A DNA stretch of 64,000 bases from Clostridium saccharoperbutylacetonicum N1-4(HMT) (GTDB lineage: Bacteria > Bacillota > Clostridia > Clostridiales > Clostridiaceae): contig NC_020291.1 in the NCBI RefSeq assembly GCF_000340885.1, positions 3,161,001 through 3,225,000 on the forward strand, written 5' to 3'. Below, in pieces: positions 31,101 to 41,400 of this stretch (position 1 is the stretch's first letter; the number at the start of each line of letters is the position of its first letter). The notes beneath the pieces were generated by a model that had not been told where the DNA came from, made no database searches, and saw only the letters and a list, made by a program, of their open reading frames with translations. The position numbers were made by a program, and so were the translations under genes.

Positions 31101-31157
31101 TATTGGTTTGGAGCTAAGCAGATGCAGGCTATCAGAGCAGTAGTTAATAGAAAATAA
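25122..31157 (+). CDS. Hybrid megasynthase: ACP-ACP-C-PCP-A(Ser)-C-SDR
   Basis: A 2011-residue protein. Two near-identical ACPs carry GIDSIKMV at Ser 44 and Ser 144. A condensation-type domain has NHLVSDG (His 341). A PCP follows with GVDSLQV (Ser 703). The adenylation domain has YTSGSTGNPKG from about 930 and PNGKLDR. A second condensation-type domain has HHLMSDL (His 1437). A FabG-like SDR closes the protein (GGGRGIG at 1771, YSASK at 1913). Reading the A-domain pocket gives D-I-W-H-I-S-L-I-D-K, close to the known serine code DVWHLSLIDK, so serine is predicted. The PCP precedes the A domain and none follows it. Start is ATG 25122, 8 nt after AGGGGG (ATG 25116 is possible). It likely joins an acyl chain to serine; the product is unknown. 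Confidence 0.92.
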   Translation: MDVNKIKSMDIEAQVYELISNVTGHKVEDLDSEMFLESDLGIDSIKMVNLMNQLMKLIPTEELDNFIAVYPMTHLMSLQTIEEIASMFEAFFGTEEEMHNENTDKIIEIDIKAQVFEIISNVTGHKIVDLDLEMFLESDLGIDSIKMVNLMNQLIKLIPDEELNNFTDIYPMTYLMSLQTVDEIISMFEEFFSEKSSKESQSKELEILNAQYPFLASYWSVGTLTICSGVKIEGELNLELLQDSWLELVKRHPSLSGSFTKEAGVKSFKDYKLEIQSDLRLPKIQVEDVRGLPVGEQTQKIKGIIEDIINKPFDIFRFPLHKFLVVETDNNKFELIFANNHLVSDGLGNQQIMREIIEIYSSKISGKSSNLSHGTSVENYNKVVSEINNWNSLEENKNLEKYIQAYGKTKYRFNPFNKEKVKNEFATVKTQKYWVNKDITKRLLEKSKAWRVSLFTLMVAAYLKAINDMDKENNEVIINLPTSGKVYPNIDAIGIIGCFAQNMALNFNLDATKEEWKTVVEKIDNEIRKKIYEGIDRAQINSTAKVTREQDMLEDGEMSKMTAAIIRSSLKSNLYLSFVGNTELQESYGSLKIVDYEAYTSTNAGAIDNLVEIFKDQIMITSNYDSVCFDGDNIKLLIEKLINNLNDMANSQLEDKAESLNREISENNVLIDELMKISEEVCLRSISKEDIHKDLGAEFGVDSLQVIRIITKVSKLHKGIDREALFKCRTLNEMALIIQKNISSHESKVELVAEIIDNEEIPYMKIVRQCKLTPDAIAILYKDEKITYRELDEESNKIANYLMDNGIKRNSLVGIMVFPGPMMLIGMIGIMKAGAAYVPVDPAYPTDRIQYIMKSAGIEILLTEHDLKETLSELIEKDSPITTLVYLDYGKVMDSMGNYNQVPKEMWLQFSEASPKYINSPDDLMTILYTSGSTGNPKGVMLAHRGYMNRLIWHQDTFKLKEGERVAQKTSCCFDISVWELFWPLMYGGVVCPVRKEVVKNPWGLAKWLIETKINIMHFVPSLFGEFVNSLEDDDYEFKDLRWLIFSGEALPMPTIQKWIDKHGLATGLANLYGPTEASIDVTCHIIDRRPGDKGENTIPIGKPITNVFIKALDENMKEVPDGEIGELWIGGIQLAKGYKNNKEKTEEAFKPNPFKEIPGEYLYKTGDLTTKLSDGSFDYLGRIDNQVKIRGFRVELGEIEAVLGAHPSINEAAVIAVDYIDGQKQLIAWVSGNKVEDNELKEFISKKLTYYMIPHRFEWLAILPKTPNGKLDRKALNQMYDKSTTGASSIELEAKEPETQEVVMNEVPLSPAQKFLINYFDYPYQWTGYTRFLYKQPLDFEMFNKALTIVTNNYDALRCVLVKEAGKWMQRFLPENQEVEADYYDGSHMDDKERDEAVNNLINEIIGELEVDKWPLWKVVIIKVNDSAYDISVIGHHLMSDLIGNQLLFKRIWAVYGQLISGTNEVKLEEQKSYKDFVVKVNKEKEHKAVEFVRYYKEQFPSELSAFKISEDFNLGENTEVSAKSEIFTLDKAETIKLQTTAKKFFRTSLYNILLAPLYKMLQKKYNKSWVVVSHRMNGRELGNETFFETVGNFAINYPVGIKVEYNEEWSETVKKIENGMNQVPLKGISYDLVSDELPSYMYPDLNLTSIRANYLGNRDITNYDVFEFSKEGSDRRYSHPKQKRISSIEFFFSIVNGELLLEIEYSKNMYEESTIRQLGEAYINTVKEMINYIQDEKKSMEEKTLKPISFISKSKKQGTLSGKVVIITGGGRGIGRTIAIEMAKEDAQVVIISRTISQLKETQSEIEKFGGRAISIEADISDYNSVEKAVNKVISEFGKIDVLVNNAGITKLEGFTDTNMEEWRKIVEVNLFGTYNMCKLIVPYLSKQKSGKIINLGSDSSFIGYPLMSAYSASKHAVLGLTKSLAEELKLSNIQVNAICPSFVETDMTPGGLRNSAMPTEKVADLAIFLASDKSDYITGEAIKIYGKQDMYWFGAKQMQAIRAVVNRK
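25149..25697 (+). repeat. Tandem duplication of an ACP domain (300-nt period)
   Basis: Copies at 25149-25397 and 25449-25697 are exactly 300 nt apart and encode ACPs that share long identical stretches (EMFLESDLGIDSIKMVNLMN in both). This is a recent in-frame duplication inside the NRPS gene. Tandem ACPs are known from PUFA-type and some modular synthases, where they raise flux. Confidence 0.9.
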
Positions 31158-31173
31158 AGGAGATTTTGCAAAA

Positions 31174-32337
31174 ATGCATTTCAAAGACAAAATACAATTA
31201 GTGTTTTTAGATAATAAATGGATTATTTATATGATAGGTTTACTTATTGGTGTTGCAATGGGGATTATTAATCCCCTTGCCTCTACCCATTTAAAGGAAA
31301 ATAATGTGGGGAGTTTATGGATAGGTATAATTTCGTCTTCTTTTTTCTTGGCTATGTCAATGGGATCAATGTTTATTAATAAGAAGTTAAGAAACAAAGG
31401 CATTAAGGAGACTATATTAATAGGCGGAGTGATTGCAGCTGTAGCAACTATTATTTTTCCAATGGAGTCTAATTTATTTATTTTACTTCTATTGATGCTG
31501 ATTATAGGTTTTGGAATAGGGTTAAATATGGTTGGAATTCAAACTATACTTCAGGAGTTAATAAAAGAAGAGATAAGGGGAGTTATAAGTGGAGTTTATT
31601 CACTTAACTTTGCTATAGGGTTTGTATTTAGTTCTGTAGTAGGTCCTGTGCTTTATGAAGTTAAACCTTGGATTCCATTTATGATTGCAATGGTTGCACT
31701 TTTATTATGCCCAGTGGTTGTTAATTTTAGCTTTAAAGAAAAATTGTTATTTCCAGTGATGGTGAAAGGTAATATGCATAAAAAGATATCTGTAGGACTT
31801 CAAGGGGCATTTTTGTATGGAGTTACAGAAACTACTCTTACAACTCTTTATCCTGTGTTTCTTATATATCAAGGTTATGGTATACAGGATACTGGATATG
31901 CCTTGGGAGTATTTGTTGTAGGGAGTATTCTAGGAACTATGCCTATAACATATCTTTCGGATAAATTTGGACGCGAAAGGGTTTTATTGCTTAGCATTTT
32001 TACATCTATATTTACAATTTTAGGAATTTCAATCTTTAGTAATTTTACATTAAGATTAATATTCTCATTTCTATCAGGTTTTATTATTGGACCATTATAT
32101 CCAGTGGCTTTAGCAGTTTCAATACAAAAGCTTAATAAGGAAGAAATAGCTCTTGGAACCTCGTTATTCACATCTTTTTATGGTGTGGGATCAACTATTG
32201 GACCGCTTATATCTTCAATAGCTATGAGCTTATTAGGAGATGATCATATTTTTACTGTTTGCTTACTTCTTTTTAGTATTTTTATTTTTATAACATTTAT
32301 TAAAAGAATTAAAGATAAGACAGAGGTTTTTAGTTAA
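31174..32337 (+). CDS. MFS transporter, probable exporter of the cluster product
   Basis: A 387-residue integral membrane protein with about 12 TM segments. YLSDKFGRERVLLL between the halves is the motif-A loop, and GFGIGLNMVGIQTILQELI is a typical TM4-5 region. It starts 17 nt after the NRPS stop behind AAGGAGATTTTGCAAAA and lies between the two megasynthase genes, so cotranscription is near certain. Export of the product, or self-protection, is the inferred role. Confidence 0.88.
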   Translation: MHFKDKIQLVFLDNKWIIYMIGLLIGVAMGIINPLASTHLKENNVGSLWIGIISSSFFLAMSMGSMFINKKLRNKGIKETILIGGVIAAVATIIFPMESNLFILLLLMLIIGFGIGLNMVGIQTILQELIKEEIRGVISGVYSLNFAIGFVFSSVVGPVLYEVKPWIPFMIAMVALLLCPVVVNFSFKEKLLFPVMVKGNMHKKISVGLQGAFLYGVTETTLTTLYPVFLIYQGYGIQDTGYALGVFVVGSILGTMPITYLSDKFGRERVLLLSIFTSIFTILGISIFSNFTLRLIFSFLSGFIIGPLYPVALAVSIQKLNKEEIALGTSLFTSFYGVGSTIGPLISSIAMSLLGDDHIFTVCLLLFSIFIFITFIKRIKDKTEVFS

Positions 32338-32417
32338 ATTAGTTATGAGTTTAGGAGGGAAAGCAGTGGGCTTTTCTAAAAATAGCAGATTATTTTTATA
32401 GTATGGGAGATGTAAAG

Positions 32418-35400
32418 ATGAGCGATATAAATAATGTGAAAATGTCGATTTCTTGTGGAAAAGATATATCAGATAAATATACAAGTAAACAGAATATAGC
32501 TAATTTATTAATAGATTCAGCTAAAAATTCAAGAGATAAAGGTATAATATTTATTCAAAATGACAATTCAGAAATTTTATTAACTTATGAAGAAATTCTT
32601 GAAAAAGCTATGTATTGCTTAGGGTCACTTCAAAAAAATAGTTTAAAACAAGATGATTTTGTAATGATGTCATTCCAAGATAATATTGATTTTGTCGTAG
32701 CTTTTTGGGCATGTGTACTAGGTGGTTTTGTACCAGTTCCGATTTCTCCACCTTCAGCATTTAAAGGCAAAAATGCTTCTTTGGAAAAGCTTATAAATGT
32801 ATGGAATACACTAGAAAAGCCTATAATGCTTTGCGATGCCTCAATGATAACTAATATGAAAAATAATGATATTTATCCTGAGTGTCAACAAATTGATATG
32901 TTTGATATATCAGTTTTAAGACAAAGTACAGAAAAAGGTCACATTAATTTGACTTCAACTGATAAGCCTGCATTTATACAATTCAGTTCAGGAAGTACAA
33001 ATACACCTAAGGGAGTAGTTTTAACACATAAAAACCTTTTAACTAATATAACGGGAATAATCGAAAGTGCTCAGCTGACCTCTGAGGATAAAGTTCTTTC
33101 ATGGATGCCGTATTATCATGATATGGGATTGATAGGATTTCATTTGACGATGGTTACACTAGGTATGTTACAGGTAAATATGAGCCCAATGAAATTTGTA
33201 AAAAGACCAACACTTTGGATGGATTTAGTTTCAAAATACAAAATCAATCTAACATCTAGTCCTAACTTTGGATATAGGTTGCTGCTCAAAAAAATTACCG
33301 ATAAACATCTTGAAAGTTGGGATTTAAGCAGTTTAAGATTGATTTTTAATGGAGCAGAACCTATTTCAGTACCATTAGTTAGAGAATTCATGGAAAAGCT
33401 ATCTATATGCAAGCTGCCAGAAACAAGCATGTATATGGTGTATGGTATGGCAGAAGCATGTTTAGCAGTTGCATTCCCAAGGGTAGGGACTAAACCAGAA
33501 AGTCGTTTTATTAGTAGAAATAGCCTTATAAGCAAGTCTTTAGCAGAAGAAGTTACTGAAGATAATAAAGATGCATTGCAGGTTGCTGATGAGGGATATG
33601 CTATTTCTGGTATGCAGATTCGTATCGTAAATGATGATGGAGAGGTAGTTCCAGAAAAGCTGTTAGGAGAAATACAAATAAAAGGTGATAATGTTACTTC
33701 TGGATACATTAATAATCCTGAAGCAACTGAAAAATCCTTTCAAGATGGATGGCTTAAAACTGGAGACACTGGTTTTATGATTGATGGAAAGCTATGTGTA
33801 ACAGGACGTATTAAAGATATAATTTTTGTGAATGGACAAAATTTATTTGCATATGATATAGAGTTTAAATTAGAAGAAATGGATGGAGTAGAGCCGGGAA
33901 AAGTTGTAATAGGCGGTTGGCATGATGAAAAAGAAGGAAGAGAAAAAACAGCTATTTTTTCAGCTCTACGCGTAAAACAAGAGAATATTAAAGAATTTTA
34001 TGGAAATATGTTAAGAAAAGTAAATGAAGCCTTTGGTATAATGGTTGATTGTGTGGTTCTAGTCAAAGCTATTCCTAAAACTACTAGTGGTAAAGTAAGG
34101 CGTTTCATGATGATACAAGCTTTACTTGATAAGGAATATGAAGATACAACCTTTACAGCAAATGAATTATTAATAGATATAGAAGAAAATAAAGTAGAAG
34201 CAAAATCAGAAGTAAGTACTGTGATAGAATCTTTAATATTAAATAACAATACAGATAAAATAAGAGAAATATGGGCAACAGTATTAGAAATGCCAGCTGA
34301 GAGTATTGGATATAATCAATCCTTCTTAACCTTAGGTGGAACTTCTATAAAAGCAGTTCAGATTTTAGGTATGCTTGAAGATGAATTCAATTTAGAGTTA
34401 GGTCACGATATACTTATTAATTGTAAGACAATAAAAGAAATGGATGAATATCTGATAAGATTATCGAAAGGTGATATATCAGGAGTTAATATTATCAAAA
34501 AAACTTCTAATGGAATTAATGAAGAAGACGATATAGCAGTAATAGAAATGTCTTGCCGTTTTCCAGAAGCATCAAATCCAGAAGAATTTTGGAATAATAT
34601 TGTAGCTGGTAAATGCAGTATTGATGAAGTGCCAGAAGATAGATGGGACATAAATCAATATTATAGCAAAACTAATGATTTTACAAAGACAAATTGTAGA
34701 ACAGGTGCCTTTATAAATGACGCCTTTGATTTTGATGCCAAATTGTTTAATATTTCTGATGAGGAAGCAGCAGTTATGGATCCTCAGCAAAGAATTATAT
34801 TAGAATTAGTATATGAGATATTAGAAAGGGCAGGATATTCTAGAAAAACTGTAAGTGGAAAGCGTTTAGCATTGTATATTGGTGCTGGTACCAATACATA
34901 TCAAGAGTATCATTTAAATACTTTGAATATGACAAATCTTAAGAATTTTGAAAGCTTCAGTTCACTTACAGAAGAAGAACAAGGATCAATACTTAATGAA
35001 TGGAAAAATAAATTAGGAGTAACTGAATTTCATCCTAATCTACTTGTAGACAATATTATAAACATGATTGCTGCAAGAGCTTCTCAAGAGTTTGATTTAA
35101 AGGGGCCTAGTATAACAGTAGATACAGCATGTTCTTCTTCCTTAGTAACTATACATTTAGCTTGTGAAGCACTTAAAAAAGGTGAATGTGAATTAGCTAT
35201 AGCAGGAGGAGTAAATTTATTACTTACACCAACTCCATATATTTATCTTAGTAATGCTGGAGCACTATCTACAAGTGGGGAATCAAGAGTTTTTGATGCA
35301 AAGGCTGATGGACTTGTTCCAGGAGAAGGTGCAGGCTTAGTTTTATTAAAACCTCTTAAAAAAGCTTTAAAGGATAAGGACAAAGTCTTAGCTGTAATAA

Positions 35401-38400
35401 AAGCTAGCTCTATAAATAATGATGGACATTCAATAGGGGTTATGGCACCTAATCCAAATGGTCAGCGTGAAGTAATTGAAGCCTTGTATTTAAATAATGA
35501 TATTGATCCAAACGAAATACAATATGTAGAAGCTCATGGTACTGGTACAAAAATTGGAGATCCGAGTGAAGTAAGAGCTTTAAAAAGTGCCTTTAATAGA
35601 TGGAAGCCTAAAAACAATTCTATAGCTATAGGATCAATTAAAGCAAATATTGGTCATCTTTTAAATGGTGCTGGAATAGCTAGTTTTATTAAAGTAGTTT
35701 TAGCTATGAATAATAAAATAATGCCTCCTAATGTAAACTTAAGCGAGCTTAATCCTTCAATTAAATTTGACAAAACTCCATTCTATACTATGCTTGAAGC
35801 TAAAGATTGGAAGGTTCAAGAAGGAGAAATAAGAAGAGCGGCAGTAAATTCCTTTGGTTTTGGTGGTACTAATTGTCATATGGTTATTGAAGAAGCTCAA
35901 GAAATTGGTAAGGAGGAAACTGCAAGAGAGTATGAGCATGATAAGCATATTCTAGCATTATCGGCAAATTCGAAAAGATCTCTTCAATTGAAGATTAACA
36001 ATTTTGTAGAATATTTAAAAGCAAATAAGGAAATGAATCTAGGTGATATATGCTATACAGAAAACACATGCAAAACACTGTTTAAATACCGCTCAAGTAT
36101 TATAGCAGAGTCAATTGAGGATTTAATAAACAAACTAGAAAATCTTCAAATAGATAATATAAATTGTGATGGTCAGCACAAAATCGCATTTATGTTTACT
36201 GGACAAGGTTCTCAATATGTTGGTATGGGAAGAAAGTTATATGAAAAGCTACCTATTTTTAGAGAATATGTTGATGAATGTACAGAAGCATTTTATCCTC
36301 ATCTGAACCAAAAAATAACCGATTTAATTTATGGCGCTGACGCAGATGAAAAAATTCTTGAACAGACTAATATAACTCAACCTGTAGTATTTACTATGGA
36401 TTATGCATTTGGAAAACTTCTTTTAGATTTAGGCATTAACCCTGCTTATATGCTTGGACATAGCGTTGGAGAATGGGCAGCAGCTTGTCTTTCAGGTGTA
36501 ATAAATTTACGAGAAGCTGCTGAAATAATAACTGTCAGAGGAAAGCTTATGGGTGAATTACAATCTGAAGGCAGTATGTGTGCAGTATTTACATCAGGAG
36601 ATAAACTTGAGCAATTACTTAAAAATTTCGATGGAAATGTATGGATAGCTGCATATAATGTAACTCATCAGGTTGTATCTGGAGAAACAAAAGATGTGGA
36701 TAAATTCTGTACAATATTATTAAAAGAAGGAGTAGGGATGAAAAAACTTAAGGTTTCTCAAGCTTTCCATTCACCGCTTATGAATCCAATGCTGGATGCA
36801 TTTAGAGAAGTTCTTAACAAGGTGAACTTTAAGACTCCTAATATCCCCATAGCATCAAATGTAACTGGACAAATAATGGATAAACCTTTTGATACAGAAT
36901 ATTGGGTAGAACATATCCTTTCATCTGTAAAATTTGAGCAAAGTATTAAGTGTTTAGCAGGCAATTCAGTGGATATTTTTATTGAGTGTGGGCCTGATAA
37001 GGTGCTGGCAAGAATGGCAGGAGGGATACAAAATGTTGGTAATAAAACAATTTTATCATCATCAGATCGTAAAGGAGATTCTTTAGAGATAATTTTAAAA
37101 ACAATATCTTCACTTTTTAATTTAGGAATTGATATAAGTTTTGAAAATTTTGAAAGTGGTATCTACTATGAGAGAGTTAAATTACCTATATATCCATTTG
37201 AAAGAAAGACATATAAACCTGATTTCGGAAGAGAAAGTATAAAAGTTCCAAATGAATGGTTCTATAATTGGAAGTGGGCGCCTGGATTTCAAGAAGCATT
37301 TAGTTCATTGCAAGCAGGGAATGTAGTGATATTTGATGATGGAAGCGGTATTAATGAAGAAGTTGAAAAACTCCTTGATCCAGATAAAAACAAAGTTTAT
37401 TCTATTAGAGCAGGTGAAACATATTCATATGATGGCGATAGAAAATTTGTAGTTAATCCATTAATAGAAAGCGAGTATGTTGAAGTTTTTAATGCTATTC
37501 CAGGGTCAATTGCTACAGTAATACATCTTTGGAACTTAAAACAGGAGATTTCTAACTTGGAAGCTGTATTCAATGAAAGAGTAATAAATGGAAATCTTTA
37601 TAGTGTTTTATATATAGGAAAAGCTTTGTCGAGATTAAATGTAGAAGGTATTAAGTTATTATTAGCAACAAATTTAGGTGTTCCTATAGATGAAAAGCAT
37701 AAAATTTCAGCTCCGCACCAATCTATTGCTATAACCTTGACTCTTGCTTTAGATCAAGAAAATAGTTTTATAAATGCACATTGTGTTGATCTAGATAAAA
37801 ATGAGTTTGAATCTAATAGAGAAATAGCTAAAGTTTTGTTTAATGAAATAATGAGTGAAACAAATAGCGAAGGTATTGTTGTCATCAGAGATGGAGTAAG
37901 ATATATTAGAGATTTAATAAATGTTATAGAATTAAATGAGACTTCGGAAATTAAATTTAAAGACGGTGAAACATACCTGATTACAGGAGGGTTAAGCGCA
38001 GTAGGTGGTGCGATAGCTAAAGCAATTGTAAAGAAAGCTAAAGTAAACCTAGTTTTAACAGGACGCAAGGAATTGCCGTTACGAGAAGAATGGAATAAGG
38101 AAATTGCTAATAATACTAAAATTTCTAAAAAGATTGAGTTGATTTTGGAACTTGAAGAATTTGGAGCAAGTGTTTCTTATGAAGTTGTAGATGTAACTAA
38201 AATGGATGATATGAAAGCTTTAATGATTAGAATAAATAATAGATATGGTTCTATTCATGGAGTGATTCATGCAGCAGGAACAGTTGATTCATCTAGTTAT
38301 AAGCTTCTAAATAAAGAAATTCAAGTAGTGAACGACGTTATTGAACCTAAGCTTCAAGGGGCTGTAATAACTGATTTAGTTACAAGGAAAGAACCTTTAA

Positions 38401-41400
38401 AATTTTTTGTTATGATTTCATCAGTATCTTGCTCAAGAAAGATTTGGTCAGCAGGGCTTGGAGATTATTCTGCGGCAAATTCCTTCCTATCTGCTTATAG
38501 TTTTTATAGAGCAGGTCAGGATGCACCAGGAAAATCCATTGCAATAAACTATTCATTGTGGGCAAGCATTGGAATGGGAGCTGACTTAGGAGAAGGTGCT
38601 GATTTAGCTTTAAAAGCACAAGGATTAAATCCTCTTGCACCCAAAAAAGCTGTTGAAGCCTTTATGAGAGTTTTGTCAGATGGAAATCAAAGCGTGGTTC
38701 ATATAATAGATAAGATTGAAAATTCTAATCAAAAAGAAGCTTCTAAAACAAAGGCTGTGAAATTTAATTTCAAAAAAGTAAATAATGTTAAGGAGGTTGT
38801 GTATAGTGTTATTGCTGAGCAATTACACATTGAAAAGGATCATTTGGATATTGGTCAAAATTTCCTTGAATTAGGTTTAGATTCTCTTGGTGCTATAAAA
38901 GTTATGGAGACGTTAGGAAACAAACTTGGAATGGAATTATATCCTACCTTGATATTTGAATACCAAACACCAGAAACCTTGGCAGAATATATTGAGAAAG
39001 TTTATACTCAAGATTTTGATGAAGCGGCAGCAGATAAACTAGAAACCATCAATGAAGATAATGCTAAGGATAAAAAAGTTAAAGATATTGCAATAATTGG
39101 AGCAAGTCTTAGAATACCTGGAGCAAATTCATTAGATGAATATTGGGAAATCTTAGAGCAAGGTAAATGTGTAATAAAAGAAATTCCAGAAGAAAGATGG
39201 GGTGGAAAGAACAGCTTTAGTACAGATCAAAACGCTGATCATACTTCGTATTGTAAATATGGAGGCTTTATAGAAAATCCATATAATTTTGATCCATTAT
39301 TCTTTGGAATGTCTCCTAGTGAAGCCACTGTGACTGACCCTCAACAGAGAATTTTCTTAGAGATTGCATGGGAAGCACTACAGCAGGCAGGTTATGGAGG
39401 AAGATACAACTCGAATAATATAGGTGTATTTGTTGGTTGTGAACAAAATAATTATGCAGAGCATTTTGCGAATTACAGAACTTACATGGAATTAAAAAAC
39501 AGTCTATTGCAAAATCAGGTGTTTAATAATATGAGTGAAGAGCAAAAACGTGAAATAATGAATAATATCTTTAATGTATTGCAGCCAGCAAAGATGGTAT
39601 CTGATGCAGTTGCTGGGAATAGCTTAAATGAAGTTGCAGCAAGGGTAAGTCATTGCTTAAATCTCACTGGACCGAGCTTGACCTTTAATTCTGCATGTTC
39701 ATCGTCACTTTCTGCATTACATTTTGCTTGTGAAAGCATTAGAACAGGAGAAAGTAAGATGGCAATAGTTGGAGGTGTAAATTTGAATATTACTCCAACA
39801 AATTTTGTAGGCTTAAGCAGAGTTCAAGCGCTTTCTAAAACAGGAACTTGTTATCCATTTGATAACAGGGCAGATGGTATGGTACTTTCAGAAGGTGCAA
39901 GCGCAATATTATTAAAACCTCTTGAGGAGGCTATTAGTGATGGAGATAATATAATGGCTGTAATTAAAGGCTCGGCTATTAACAATGATGGACATTCTCA
40001 AGGTATAACAGCGCCAAGACCTCAAGGACAGGCAGAAGCAATAAGAAAAGCTTATTTAAAAGCAAAGGTTAATCCTGAAACTATATCTTATGTTGAAACT
40101 CATGGTACTGGAACGCCACTTGGAGATCCAATTGAAGTAGAAGGTATGAGCCAAGCCTTCCGCTCCTTTACAGCAAAAAAAGAGTTTTGTGCTATTGGAT
40201 CAGTTAAGTCTTCAATAGGACATATGTTGTCAGCCTCAGGAGTAACAAGTTTGATTAAAGTTCTTTTAGCATTTAAAAATAATAAAATACCACACACTAT
40301 AAATTATGACAAATCAACAACTAATGCAAATATTGATTTTCCAAATTCACCATTTTATGTTGCTAGTGAAAAGCCTAAGGAATGGAGAAGTAATGGAGAA
40401 GATCCATTAAGGGCAGGAGTAAATGGTTTCGGCTTTGGTGGAACCAATGTTCATGTGATTTTAGAAGAAGCTCCAAAAGTAAGTAATCGTGAAAGGGATG
40501 AAGAAAAATTCCCATACTTATTACAGTTAACTGGTAGAAATCAAAATGTTGTACGAAAAATAGCTGCTAATTTAAAGAAAGATATTGGAAAGCAAGAAAA
40601 CTTAACTGTTTCATCGATTTGCTATACTATGAATAACAATCAAAAAGAGCTAAGTACTAAAAATGCAGTAGTGATAAAATCTAAAAAACATTTATTAGAG
40701 GTACTTGCTAACATAGAAAAGGATATTGACACTGAGGATATTTACAAAGGTAGATCTAATCCAAATCGTCAAACAGAAGCGTATCTTGTTTTAGATGATA
40801 GCATCAAGAATATTAAAAATTATAAAGAGGATTTATTCTCACATATTGTAATATTTGCTGATGCATACAATGAATGTATGGATAGCTGTAAACAACTTAA
40901 GGATTTAAGCAGTGAAGAAATCGAACGTGTGGAAATATTTGTAGTGCAATATGCACTAGGTGTTATGTTGAGTGAGTTTGAAGTGAAGCTATATGGAATA
41001 ATTGCAGAAGGAACAGGAATTATAGCAGCAGCTGTGTTAGCAGGAATGATAAGTCTAAAACAAGGTATAGCAAATGTTCTTGATACAACAATAATAGAAA
41101 ATAACGATAGTTTTAAACTTGATTCAGGTGAAGTGTATGTAAATTGTCCTATATTAACACCAGCAGGGGTTATAGAAAGGGAAGAGGATATTTTTAAAAA
41201 TATTGAAGCAAATATTCAAAGTTTAAAGGGATTTGTAAGTAAGAATCAAGTTGTTATATATCCAGATAGCCTTCACAAGATCAAGACTAAGGAAATTTAT
41301 GATGACAAATTATTTAATTTCATTGAAATGGATTTGGAGAGTAATTCGGTTGAAGCTGTTATGAGGACATTCGCTAAGCTTTATACTTTTGGCGTAAGGT

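Noticed and set aside
33140..33709. 189-codon minus-strand frame over the FAAL domain
   Set aside because: Antisense to clear FAAL motifs, with no RBS and no recognisable domain.
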